Positions 41,916 to 50,379 of a DNA stretch of 64,000 bases are shown in pieces. The notes under the pieces are model-generated. The model searched no databases. It was not told the origin of the DNA and worked only from the letters and a program-made list of their open reading frames with translations. Positions within the stretch are counted from its first letter, which is position 1. Every line of letters starts with the position of its first letter. This DNA comes from a bacterium (lineage in GTDB: Bacteria; Vulcanimicrobiota; Vulcanimicrobiia; Vulcanimicrobiales; Vulcanimicrobiaceae), in assembly GCA_021805775.1 (NCBI GenBank), contig JAJZED010000002.1, forward strand, positions 86,390 through 150,389, written 5' to 3'. A program made the position numbers and the translations under genes.

Positions 41916-44486
41916 CTAGAGGGCGTTGGCGAGAGCCCAACCCTTCGGGGCACCGATACCGGTGACCAGATCGTATCCGGTGCCTGCATTGTAGGCGCCG
42001 TTCGTTCCCGTCGTCACATCGGTGAAGTCGGTATATCCGGTGCTGGTAAAGATGCTGTAGAGCGTCGGGTTGACGAAGCCCAGCGGGCTGCCGTGCAACT
42101 GATCCGCTTCAGCCATCAGGGCAACGAACTCCGGCGACGACCACGAGGTGCCGTCAACCTGCATTTGGCTGCCGTTGGCATAGACCATCACGCCCACACC
42201 CGGGAGCGCGACATCGGGATCGTTCCGACCGGTGCTGACCATATTCGCGACACCCTGCTGGTAGCTCGGGAGTGCGAAGATCGTCGAAACGCCGCCGCCG
42301 GAGGAGAACCCGTTGCTCGAGTCGCTTCCCGAGGTGATGCTGGCGAGTGCGCCGGTCGAAGTGTCGGTGAAGTTCACCGCGCCAACCGCCGTGAAGTACG
42401 GATCGGTCGCCGGCGAGCTAACGCCCGGTGGGTTATTTCCCGTTCCGCATTCATCGCTGCCCGAGTCACCGGAGGAGGCGACGAAGGTCATTCCCTTCGC
42501 GGCTGCCTGTTCGGCGATCGTATTGGTCGTATTGGTGAACGCCGTATCGGAGGTTTCGCAACCACCAAATGAGGAGTTGACGACGCTGGCTTTGCCGTCG
42601 GAGACGGTTTGGTTGTAGCCGGCTTCGATACTCTGCGAACTGAGATCTGGGAAGTTGTAGACGATGATGTTCGCACCCGGCGCGAGGCCGGAGATCGTTT
42701 CGACATCGAGCGCGGTCTCGGTGTAATCCGAGCTCGATGCGTTGCCGCCGCCGCTGACGGCTTCGTTGGTGATCGTGCCGGTCTGCGTGACGCCTGCCGC
42801 GCTAAGGTAGCCGGCGACATCGCTGGTGTTGATCGGCGTATCGATTTCGACTGCGACCGTTACGCCTGCGCCGTTGCAGCCATGCTGCACCGGGTAATCG
42901 AAGGCTTCGGCGACGCCCGTTGCGAGCCAGCCGTTGGAGCCGCTGACCGGACCGCTATCGGGGCTGCCGCTGCAGGTGCCGCCGGAGACCGGCGTCGGCG
43001 TCGGAGCCGGGGTCGGCGAGTTCGTCGGCACCGGAGTCGGTGAGTTCGTCGGCACCGGGGTCGGCGATGCGGTCGGTACCGGGGTCGGTGACGCGGTCGG
43101 TACCGGGGTCGGTGACGCGGTCGGCACCGGGGTCGGAACCGGGGTCGGAACCGGGGTCGGAACCGGGGTCGGAACCGGGGTCGGAACCGGGGTCGGAACC
43201 GGGGTCGGAACCGGGGTCGGTGAAGGCGCCGGAGTCGGCGTGCTTCCGTTGGTCAGCGATGCATCGTCGAGGTAGACGTAGTTGTAATCGCTGAACGATC
43301 CACTGCCGTAGATACCGACAAAAATGATGACCTGTTGTCCGGCATACGCACCGATGTTATAGCTGCGTTGGACGTAGCCGTTGGTGTTGCCGTTCTCGGT
43401 GTAGAGGTTGGTCAGGTAGTTGCCGTTGGCATCGAAGAGATCGGCTTCCTGATCGGCGTTGTAGGTGCTCGTTTCACTCGTACCTTCGTCGACGTAGAAG
43501 CTCAGTTGTCCGTTGGTCGGAACGGTTACCTGCTGGCAGACGCCGTCGAGACCGTACTCTTCGCCGAGATTGCTGGCAAGATTTCCGGTAAAGGCGTCAT
43601 ATCGGCCGCTATGCGGATTCGACGAGTCGATCGTTGCATAGCCGTTTCCGCAGGCAAACCACGGCGAGAACGCTCCGCTCTCGAAACCGGGGTTGCCGAT
43701 GACGTTGGAAGTTGCAAACGGCGTCGCGTATCTCGCAAGCATCGCTCCGCGCGCTTTCATCTGCGGCGAGAGCGCGATCTTGCGCGTTGCGCGCTGTGCG
43801 GGAACGTGCGGCACGCTCGGGAGTGTCGTCGAAGCAATCAACGACGAGAGCGAGAGCGAGCTGCGGACGTGGGTGCCGGTGTGGGCAACCACAATATTGC
43901 TCGCCGTTACGGCGCGTACGAGCGGTGCGATCGCCGAGGGAACGGTCGCCGGCTTCACGTTGACGTAACGCGCACCGAATTTACCCTGGTTCACCATATG
44001 AATCTGGGTGTTGAAATAGCTCTCGACCTTCGCGGCGGGGGCGGAGGCTTCGATGATGGTGCGGTTGGAATACTCTTTGGCGATCGTAAAGCCCGCACGC
44101 TGCAATGCAAAGACGACGCTCTGCTCCTGCTGCGTGGTCGGCGCGTAATACGAATTAAATTCATCGGTCGTGAGATAGTGATGGTACATCGGCGAAGTAG
44201 GATCGGCTTGCTGGGCGACGAGCTGATCGAGTTGCGCCTGATGGTTGTAGTCGAGCGTCAACGTGACGTTGACGGGCGTCGTCTGCGGAGCGGCACCCAT
44301 ATCGGTGTAGGCGAGGGAGCCGCCGGTCTTCGGAGCGTTGCTAATCGGGCCTTGGGCTGGCGACGAAGAGCCTACCGTGGGCGTGCCGGCCGGTAAAATT
44401 CCTCCACCGGAATTGCCGCCGCCGCACGCCGAGAGCACCATGCCTGCAATGAGACACGATGCTACGAGTCGGAGGGATGTTTGCAT
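41916..44486 (-). CDS. Sedolisin-family (S53) serine-carboxyl peptidase lipoprotein with inserted binding-like domain
   Basis: Secreted protease of 856 residues. The signal ends in lipobox VLSAC. Residues about 60-205 are the S53 activation (pro) domain ([12 protein letters not shown]). Residues about 265-410 form a beta-sandwich like a carbohydrate-binding module ([20 protein letters not shown]). A Pro-Thr-Val linker of about 65 residues follows. The catalytic domain has [16 protein letters not shown] (Glu and Asp), the nucleophile in GTSWSSPE (Ser 781), and the calcium site near [16 protein letters not shown] lies upstream of the ATG. Confidence 0.9.
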   Translation of the reverse strand: MQTSLRLVASCLIAGMVLSACGGGNSGGGILPAGTPTVGSSSPAQGPISNAPKTGGSLAYTDMGAAPQTTPVNVTLTLDYNHQAQLDQLVAQQADPTSPMYHHYLTTDEFNSYYAPTTQQEQSVVFALQRAGFTIAKEYSNRTIIEASAPAAKVESYFNTQIHMVNQGKFGARYVNVKPATVPSAIAPLVRAVTASNIVVAHTGTHVRSSLSLSSLIASTTLPSVPHVPAQRATRKIALSPQMKARGAMLARYATPFATSNVIGNPGFESGAFSPWFACGNGYATIDSSNPHSGRYDAFTGNLASNLGEEYGLDGVCQQVTVPTNGQLSFYVDEGTSETSTYNADQEADLFDANGNYLTNLYTENGNTNGYVQRSYNIGAYAGQQVIIFVGIYGSGSFSDYNYVYLDDASLTNGSTPTPAPSPTPVPTPVPTPVPTPVPTPVPTPVPTPVPTPVPTASPTPVPTASPTPVPTASPTPVPTNSPTPVPTNSPTPAPTPTPVSGGTCSGSPDSGPVSGSNGWLATGVAEAFDYPVQHGCNGAGVTVAVEIDTPINTSDVAGYLSAAGVTQTGTITNEAVSGGGNASSSDYTETALDVETISGLAPGANIIVYNFPDLSSQSIEAGYNQTVSDGKASVVNSSFGGCETSDTAFTNTTNTIAEQAAAKGMTFVASSGDSGSDECGTGNNPPGVSSPATDPYFTAVGAVNFTDTSTGALASITSGSDSSNGFSSGGGVSTIFALPSYQQGVANMVSTGRNDPDVALPGVGVMVYANGSQMQVDGTSWSSPEFVALMAEADQLHGSPLGFVNPTLYSIFTSTGYTDFTDVTTGTNGAYNAGTGYDLVTGIGAPKGWALANAL
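43020..43215. repeat. In-frame 12-bp tandem repeats encoding the sedolisin linker
   Basis: Plus-strand unit GGGGTCGGAACC, nearly identical over 43,128-43,215, preceded by 24-bp variants with ACGCGGTC or GAGTTCGTC inserts. Units are multiples of three and encode PTPV and PTASPTPV repeats, so copy number can change without shifting the frame. Confidence 0.9.
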
Positions 44487-44530
44487 TCTTCTCCTTGGTC
44501 GTACGAAGTTGTACGAAGTAGTTGCAACAG

Positions 44531-44562
44531 ATGCCCCCGGCCCACGCGAGCGGGCCCGGGCA
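44531..44562. other. GC-rich hairpin upstream of the sedolisin gene
   Basis: The 290-nt gap between the protease and the next gene holds this nested stem: GCCC/GGGC outside, GGCC/GGCC and CGC/GCG inside. On the minus strand it lies about 45 nt before the protease start and would form in its leader RNA. Nothing else is recognised in the gap. Confidence 0.4.
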
Positions 44563-44776
44563 CCCGGGCATTCTACGTTAAGTAGCGGTTAAGATATAAG
44601 GAGCCCTAGCAGATGGGGGGAGGAAGCCCCTAGGTGCATTTCGTCACAAGCTCGGCTCTCGTCCAGCCGCCGGCGATGAGGGGCGGGTGAGAAAACGCCG
44701 AGCGCCGCGACCACCGATGGCGCAGGAGCGTTTCGAAGATATCGATCGCACCAGCAACCACGAATCGGAGGGTCCC

Positions 44777-45112
44777 ATGAAACGCAGATCGCTTGTTTTT
44801 GCCTTGGTAACCACCCTAACGCTTCTCATCCCACTCGCCGTGCAGGCGGACTGGAATGGTGGAGGAGGGCGCGAGCGAACGATCGTCGCCCGTGTCGGCG
44901 CTTTCTGGCCCTATCATCTCCGCTTAGAGGATGGCCGGACCCTCGAACTGCATCGCGGCACGATTATCAACCCCACCGGCATGACGCCGCGCTGGGGGAT
45001 GTTGCTCCGCATTTGGGGGCATCGCGGCGAGGACGGCGCCTTCATCGCCGACCGAATCGATCTCATCCGCGGCGACGGTCGCCGCGAGCGTGATGACGAC
45101 GGAGGGCGCTGA
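44777..45112 (+). CDS. Small secreted protein, OB-fold-like
   Basis: Not firmly recognised. It has 111 residues with a signal peptide (SLVFALVTTLTLLIPLAVQA). The mature part has about five short strands (RTIVARVGAFWPYHLRLEDG, then GRTLELHRGTIINP and MLLRIWG), a pattern like a small OB-fold such as DUF5666-type proteins. The tail is charged. GGAGG five nt before the ATG at 44777 fixes the start. It ends 2 nt before the convergent propeller gene. Confidence 0.65.
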   Translation: MKRRSLVFALVTTLTLLIPLAVQADWNGGGGRERTIVARVGAFWPYHLRLEDGRTLELHRGTIINPTGMTPRWGMLLRIWGHRGEDGAFIADRIDLIRGDGRRERDDDGGR

Positions 45113-45114
45113 CG

Positions 45115-45786
45115 CTATTCGGCGATGAATGCGACCAGCGCGTTCGCGGGTTTGTCGGCGGTCCAGAAACGCGTACCGTCATGCGTGAGTGAGACGCTGC
45201 GAAACGGCAGATGAGCGAGCGCTTCGACGGTACGCGCTTCGAGCGAGGTTACCCGCACGAAGGTGTTCGTCGCGTCGTCGGTGTTGCGAGCGAGCAAGTA
45301 GAGCGTCCCCTCGACGAAACAACAACCGACGGTCGCGCGCGCGAAACTCGAGAGTGCGTCCGAAAAATCCATCGTCGCGAGGACCGAGCCGGCGGAATCG
45401 AGCGCGAGCAGGCGCTTGCGAACGGCCTGGCTGAGCCAGAGATGTCGGCCGTCGAACGCCAGTTGGGAACCGGTGAGATCGGGGCAAGCGATGCGGTCGT
45501 GCTCCTTAACGCCATGCCCGGGGACGAAGCGCCGCAAATAGCGATCGTCGTCAGCGCCTTCACTCGAGACAAATCGTAGTTCGTCGCCGAGCGCAATCGC
45601 GCCGATCGGTTTCCCGGGAGCCTGCGATTCGTCGAGTAGTCGGTCGTCGTTCGGTGAAACGGCATAGAGGCGACTCGTTTGCATCGAGCTGACCCAGAGG
45701 CGCTCGCCGTCCGCGGCGAGCGCCTGCGGCTCGGGAGCCGGCGCGGGCAAACGGACGATCTCTCGAATCATTTCCATCTCGATCAT
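45115..45786 (-). CDS. Beta-propeller-like protein, paralogue A
   Basis: Not recognised by name. It has 223 residues, no signal peptide, and four or five repeats of a strand pattern with DGERLWVSS, DGRHLWLSQ and DGTRFWTAD, as in YncE or NHL-like propellers. It shares RFVPGHGVKE, RIACPDLTGSQLAFDG and the opening LPAPAPEPQAL with the gene at 55,532-56,182, so the two are paralogues. Only about half a usual propeller length, so it may form a dimeric or small propeller. Confidence 0.65.
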   Translation of the reverse strand: MIEMEMIREIVRLPAPAPEPQALAADGERLWVSSMQTSRLYAVSPNDDRLLDESQAPGKPIGAIALGDELRFVSSEGADDDRYLRRFVPGHGVKEHDRIACPDLTGSQLAFDGRHLWLSQAVRKRLLALDSAGSVLATMDFSDALSSFARATVGCCFVEGTLYLLARNTDDATNTFVRVTSLEARTVEALAHLPFRSVSLTHDGTRFWTADKPANALVAFIAE

Positions 45787-45964
45787 CGGCGGTTCTCCTT
45801 CACTCTCTTAAGCAATCTTGAGGTCCATAATCGTTGTTAACGATCGATCGAAAAACTCCCGCAAAAACAAGCGTTTTTTCACGATATTAACCAGGACTCG
45901 CACGGGCGAAAGCCGCAGAATATGCAACAGCGTGTCTGCCGTTTTCGTTCGCGGAGGTATCCCG

Positions 45965-47671
45965 TTGCGCCGTCTCATCGCTTTCATCATCGGTTGTTCC
46001 ATTTTTTGTTCGATCTCGCCCGCAGGCGCATCGGAGAGCGGCGCGTCACCACAACGTTCATCGCTCGATTCGCTGCTTCGTTCGCGGATCAAACACGTTT
46101 TTGTCATCTACCAAGAAAATCGTTCTTTCGATTCTTATTTCGGAACCTTCCCGGGTGCCGATAACCTCGCCTCCCCTTCGGCTCGGAGCCACGGATTTCG
46201 CCAATACGATCCGATCGGGCGCCAATGGGTAACGCCGTTTCGTATCACCGCCCCCGATACCGCCGATGCCGATCATTCACGTCCGGCGCTTCTTACGAAG
46301 GCCGACGGCGGCCGAATGGATCTCTACGTTGAAACCGAGGAATTCGGTCTTCTCGCGCGCGGCTATCAACGCAGCGATGCCGAGCGACTCGGCCTGCTGA
46401 CGATGGCGCACGAAGATTGCGACACCATTCCATACTTGTGGTATTACGCACATAACTTCGCACTCTACGATCGCTTCTTTCAAGGGATGTGGGGACCGTC
46501 GACGCCGGGAAACATCGATCTCATCGCCGCACAGACCGGAGAGACACAGTGGGCGCGCGACGCCGCCGAGCAAGTTGCGCCCGATTCCAAAGGCCCCGGA
46601 GAGCCGATCGTCGACGATGCAGAGCCGCCGTTCGGCCCCTATCCGGGGAGCCCGCCCGATCCCCTCAAAGCCCAATACGATCAACATTATGCGACGATTT
46701 TTCTGACGATGGCGCAGCGCCATGCGATCGAAGCGAAGCGCGACAATCACGGCATCCGCAAAGATATCGCGGCGATCGCTCGCAGCGGGCGCCCCGCGAT
46801 TCCGTGGGGTTGGTACCAGGAAGGTTACGCCGCCGCCGCACACCCGAATGCAACGAATCTGGTGCACGGCTATATCCCGCACCACAACGCCTTGCAATAT
46901 TTCGGATACCTGCGCAAGAATCCGTATTTTTGGGGCGGGGTCCACGATCTCACCGCGCTCTTCCCCGCCATTTCGCAAGGGCGACTGGGCAACCGAAGCG
47001 TGATATTTATTAAAGGCGGTAAGAAGAACCCGTTCGGCCTCAAACCCGCAAATAAAAACCCTCGCGTGCAATCGCGCTTCCGCGGCGACGACGACCATCC
47101 GGGCTACTCCGACTCGCAGATATCCGAGGCGATGGTCGCCAAAGTCGTCGATACGATCGCTCGCAGCCGCTATTGGAAGAGCTCCGCAATTTTTATCTTT
47201 TGGGATGACTCCGAAGGTTTCTACGATCACGTCTCGCCCCCGCAATTCGAGCGATGCTTCGACGGACATGCGTGCGGCGACGGCCCTCGCGTTCCGGCGA
47301 TTCTGATCTCGCCATACGCGCGCGACCATGCGGTGGTACACGAGCTCTCCGATCATGCTTCCTTCGTGAAGTTTCTCGGGACGCTCTTCAAATTACCGGC
47401 ACTGGCCTCACTACCCGACGAAAAAATCTATATGCCGCTGGGGCCACGCGACACGAATCCGGCGCTCAGTAATCTCGTCGGAGCCTTCGATCCGCAACGT
47501 CTCGCCGGAACGAAAGCGCCGCTACCGGCGAGCCGAGCCGAGATTCCGACTCGCGTTGTCGATAGCATTCCATCGACGTGGAACTGCCGGAGGATCGGCA
47601 TCACGCCGGTTCATATCCCCGGGGAGAACCATCCTCCCAAAGGCTTCGCACCGCTCCTCGAAAATCATTAG
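45965..47671 (+). CDS. Secreted phosphoesterase (phospholipase C / acid phosphatase family)
   Basis: Enzyme of 568 residues cleaving phosphate esters outside the cell. The signal peptide is LRRLIAFIIGCSIFCSISP. HVFVIYQENRSFDSYFGTFP carries the metal-binding Glu-Asn of the family. Later motifs include FFQGMWGPSTPGNIDLI, FIFWDDSEGFYDHVSPP and RVPAILISPYARDHAVVH, which hold further metal ligands. The TTG at 45965 is fixed by GGAGG at 45953-45957, 7 nt upstream; the frame is open another 49 codons but these lack signal character. Confidence 0.9.
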   Translation: MRRLIAFIIGCSIFCSISPAGASESGASPQRSSLDSLLRSRIKHVFVIYQENRSFDSYFGTFPGADNLASPSARSHGFRQYDPIGRQWVTPFRITAPDTADADHSRPALLTKADGGRMDLYVETEEFGLLARGYQRSDAERLGLLTMAHEDCDTIPYLWYYAHNFALYDRFFQGMWGPSTPGNIDLIAAQTGETQWARDAAEQVAPDSKGPGEPIVDDAEPPFGPYPGSPPDPLKAQYDQHYATIFLTMAQRHAIEAKRDNHGIRKDIAAIARSGRPAIPWGWYQEGYAAAAHPNATNLVHGYIPHHNALQYFGYLRKNPYFWGGVHDLTALFPAISQGRLGNRSVIFIKGGKKNPFGLKPANKNPRVQSRFRGDDDHPGYSDSQISEAMVAKVVDTIARSRYWKSSAIFIFWDDSEGFYDHVSPPQFERCFDGHACGDGPRVPAILISPYARDHAVVHELSDHASFVKFLGTLFKLPALASLPDEKIYMPLGPRDTNPALSNLVGAFDPQRLAGTKAPLPASRAEIPTRVVDSIPSTWNCRRIGITPVHIPGENHPPKGFAPLLENH

Positions 47672-47691
47672 CGAAGTACGTCGCGTTTCGA

Positions 47692-47982
47692 TCACTCGCG
47701 AAACCACTTTTTCGCGCTGGGCCGACGGTGGGGACAGCCCGGCCAACAGCACGGTTGTCGTTTGCCGTCTTTCAAATCTGCAATGAGACGCTCGATATGC
47801 TCGATCCGCGTCTTCGGGCGCTTAACGATCGTCGTCCAACAGATCCATTCGTTGCGCTGAATCGGCGTGAGGGCGTTCCATAGCGCGAGGGTCTTCTTCG
47901 CCGACGTTATCGCCTCGACCATATCGGTCGGAACCTCATGGAGCACTCCCGGTAAAATCTCCGACTTCACTTGCGTGGCCAC
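47692..47982 (-). CDS. YdeI/OmpD-associated family protein
   Basis: Protein of 96 residues. The sequence LTPIQRNEWICWTTIVKRP, followed by arginine-rich IEHIERLIADLKDGKR and PCCWPGCPHR, matches the C-terminal YdeI-type (bacteriocin-protection, DUF1905-adjacent) family as I know it. Function is poorly defined. It is convergent with the phosphoesterase gene, 20 nt apart, and faces the repeat region upstream. Confidence 0.75.
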   Translation of the reverse strand: MATQVKSEILPGVLHEVPTDMVEAITSAKKTLALWNALTPIQRNEWICWTTIVKRPKTRIEHIERLIADLKDGKRQPCCWPGCPHRRPSAKKWFRE

Positions 47983-48108
47983 TACGCTCCTCCCCTCGCA
48001 CTCCGTGCGCTCGTCCTCTCAAGGCTAGCCGGATCGCCTCTTCTCGTTTCCCGGCCCTTCGTCACGTACCGCTTCCCGACGCCAACCCGTCGCCTATTTT
48101 TTTATCCT

Positions 48109-48350
48109 CCCCGTCGTCTCTTTATATCTCTCGTCGTCTTTATCTCTCCCCGTCGTCTTTTTATATCCCCCGTCGTCTTTTTATATCCCCCGTCGTTTTT
48201 ATAAATCTCGTCGTCTTTTTATATCCCCCGTCGTCTTTTTATCTGCCTCGTCGTCTTTTTATCTGCCTCGTCGTCTTTTTATATCCCCCGTCGTCTTTTT
48301 TTATCCCCCGCCGTCTTTTTTTATCCCCCGCCGTCATCTCTAACTCTCCC
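48109..48350. repeat. Tandem repeat array, about 12 units of about 20 bp
   Basis: Inside the 504-nt stretch without a gene (47,983-48,486). The plus-strand unit is close to CGTCGTCTTTTTATATCCCC; units vary between TATATCCCC and TATCTGCCT endings and shorten or lengthen by one or two bases. The units are contiguous with no spacers. Unit length is not a multiple of three and no open frame spans the array, so it is not coding. Confidence 0.85.
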
Positions 48351-48382
48351 CACATCCCCGTCGCCCTTGCCCGCACAAAAAT

Positions 48383-48488
48383 AATTCCGGAGCTGAATTC
48401 GTCGAGATCGAGGCGCCGGAACGCGACGCGTACGTGAAGTACGCGAGCGTTTCGGCAACGACGAGATCGGCGGATTCAGCCCGGAATT
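48383..48488. repeat. 106-nt imperfect inverted repeat abutting pstA stop
   Basis: Outer arms AATTCCGG and CCGGAATT, then GCTGAAT/ATTCAGC, mid-arm CCGGAACGC/GCGTTTCGG, and apex GCGTAC-GTGAA-GTACGC. An internal unpaired region lies around GAGATCG on each side. The arm nearest pstA contains its stop codon. No T-tract follows on the minus strand, so this is a long RNA hairpin or a DNA element rather than a plain terminator. Confidence 0.8.
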
Positions 48489-49344
48489 AAGCGTGGGAGC
48501 GGGTGCGGGAGGCCCAGTACTCCACCGCCGCGCGAGCGACGAAGTTGGTAACGAAGATACCGATCATCAGCAGGAACGCCGCGGCGTACGCGAGTTGATG
48601 CGACTCCTTGAACGGCTCGTTGATGAACGTCCAGACGACGTAGGTGAGATAGCCGACCGGCGAATGTGTCGGAGCGAGCGTCGGCATATAGTTCGACCAA
48701 CCGGCGGTGTAAATGAGCGGAGCAGTCTCGCCCAGAGCGATGCCGACGCCGATGAGCAGGCCGGTGAGCGTGCCCGGAAGCGCCCACGGAAATGCGACAC
48801 GCAAGAACGTCGTCAGCGGGCGCGCGCCCAACGCGACCGAAGCCTCGACGAGATCGCGCGGGACCGCCGAAAAAGCGAGATCCGCCGCGCGATAGACGTA
48901 GGGAAGCATGATGATCGCGAGCGCGAGCGAACCGGCGACGAGCGAAAAACCCCATCCCGCCGTCTCGACTAGCGCCACGTAGAGAAAATATCCGACGACG
49001 ATCGACGGAACGCCGAAGAGCACGTCGATCGAAAGGCGAACGACGATGCGTAAACGATCCGGAGCGAATTGCGTTACCCAAATCGCCGCACCGATACCGA
49101 CGGGCACGACGAGGACGACAGCAAGCGTTACCAACAGCATCGTACCGGCGATTGCGTTAGCCAGGCCGCCGGCGATGCCTTGCGTTACCGTGACGAAGAT
49201 ATCCGGGCGAATCGCCGCGATTCCGCGCACGAACACAAACCCGAAGAGCGAGAGCAACACCAGGAGTGCACCGACCAACGAAGCGATGCAGAGCACCCAC
49301 CAGAAGCGTGAGATTGCGACGTTGCGCTTTACGTGAGAGACCAT
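48487..49344 (-). CDS. pstA: Phosphate ABC transporter permease PstA
   Basis: Inner-membrane permease of 285 residues with six helices. GIGAAIWVTQFAP, the EAA-loop VEASVALGARPLTTFLRVAF, and IGVGIALGETAPLIYTAG are PstA marks. Its ATG shares a base with the pstC stop (TGATG). No pstB follows: the stop codon lies in the long inverted repeat, and beyond it is the tandem repeat array. Confidence 0.95.
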   Translation of the reverse strand: MVSHVKRNVAISRFWWVLCIASLVGALLVLLSLFGFVFVRGIAAIRPDIFVTVTQGIAGGLANAIAGTMLLVTLAVVLVVPVGIGAAIWVTQFAPDRLRIVVRLSIDVLFGVPSIVVGYFLYVALVETAGWGFSLVAGSLALAIIMLPYVYRAADLAFSAVPRDLVEASVALGARPLTTFLRVAFPWALPGTLTGLLIGVGIALGETAPLIYTAGWSNYMPTLAPTHSPVGYLTYVVWTFINEPFKESHQLAYAAAFLLMIGIFVTNFVARAAVEYWASRTRSHA

Positions 49345-50378
49345 CAGTGCGAGCGATCCTGTCCGCGAATGGCAACCCGAGCGATCGTATTAACGGCTAA
49401 CGAAATAACGAACAACACGAGTGCGAGTTCGGCGAGCGATCGCTGCGCAACTCCACTGGCATCGCTAACCGCCGACTCCAATTGCGAGACCACGACCGCA
49501 GCGATCGTATTGATCGGTGAAAAAATGTTCTGCGGGAGAATGTTGATCGCGTTTCCGGCAACCATCAGCACGGCCATCGTTTCACCGAGCGCGCGGCCGA
49601 AAGCGACGAGAATCGCCCCAACGATGCCGGTGCGTACGCTCGGCAGGACCGCATGCGTAACGGCCTGCCAGGAAGTACTACCCAGCGCCATGCTCGCTTC
49701 GTAGATACTTTTCGGCTGCGCCAGCAAAACGTCGCGCACGGTGGCAACCATGATCGGCATCACCATGATCGCGAGAACGATCGCAGCGGCAAAGAGTCCG
49801 TTTCCGCTTCCGGCATCGCCGCCGAGAAAGGGGATGAAACCAAAATGGTGCGTGACGAACGGCGCGACGTGATTCCCGACCCAAGGCACCAGCACGATCG
49901 TGCCCCACAATCCATACACCACCGACGGGATGCCGGCCATAAGTTCGATCAAGGCGTTGGTCGGTAGGCGCAGTCGCTCCGGTAAGCGATAGACGATCGT
50001 CAAGGCAACGCCAAGCGCGAGCGGCACGGCGAAAACCATCGCGAGTAGTGCCGAGAGCAGCGTTCCCACGAGGAAAACCAAGCCGCCGAACTCGGCGCCC
50101 GGCTCCGCGGCGACGCCGTTATGAATCGAGCTCCCCGTACCGTACTGGTTGCCGATATTCCAGGTGATGTCGCTGAGGATGCTTAGCCCGTTATAGCGGA
50201 TCGCCGGCCACGTGTACCACAGCAAAAACAGCAACATCAGCACGACCAAGAGCAGGCAAATACCCGCGGCAATAGACGTGAGAACGCCGGCCAGCGTTCC
50301 GCTGGCCGGCGATTGCGAGAAGGGAACCGCAGCGCGGCGCGCGCGGCTCCCCCCTACTGTCGGCGTAAGGCTCGCCAA
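49344..50378 (-). CDS. pstC: Phosphate ABC transporter permease PstC
   Basis: Partner permease of PstA, 344 residues. YNGLSILSDITWNI follows the first membrane helix; GIPSVVYGLWG, the EAA-type EASMALGSTSWQAVTHAVLP, and FGRALGETMAVLMVAGN are characteristic. It starts 1 nt after the pstS stop. The N-terminal extension of about 30 polar residues before the first helix is normal for PstC. Confidence 0.95.
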   Translation of the reverse strand: MASLTPTVGGSRARRAAVPFSQSPASGTLAGVLTSIAAGICLLLVVLMLLFLLWYTWPAIRYNGLSILSDITWNIGNQYGTGSSIHNGVAAEPGAEFGGLVFLVGTLLSALLAMVFAVPLALGVALTIVYRLPERLRLPTNALIELMAGIPSVVYGLWGTIVLVPWVGNHVAPFVTHHFGFIPFLGGDAGSGNGLFAAAIVLAIMVMPIMVATVRDVLLAQPKSIYEASMALGSTSWQAVTHAVLPSVRTGIVGAILVAFGRALGETMAVLMVAGNAINILPQNIFSPINTIAAVVVSQLESAVSDASGVAQRSLAELALVLFVISLAVNTIARVAIRGQDRSH

Positions 50379-50379
50379 C

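Noticed and set aside
43020-43215. Non-coding minisatellite
   Set aside because: The repeats lie in frame within the sedolisin gene and encode its proline-rich linker.
46277-47356. Minus-strand frame of about 359 codons
   Set aside because: Antisense to the phosphoesterase gene; no recognisable domain.
47971-48204. Small plus-strand gene entering the repeat array
   Set aside because: Phe/Pro-rich translation arises from the T- and C-rich repeats; no ribosome site.
48109-48350. CRISPR array
   Set aside because: Units are contiguous and about 20 bp, with no unique spacers and no cas genes in the window.
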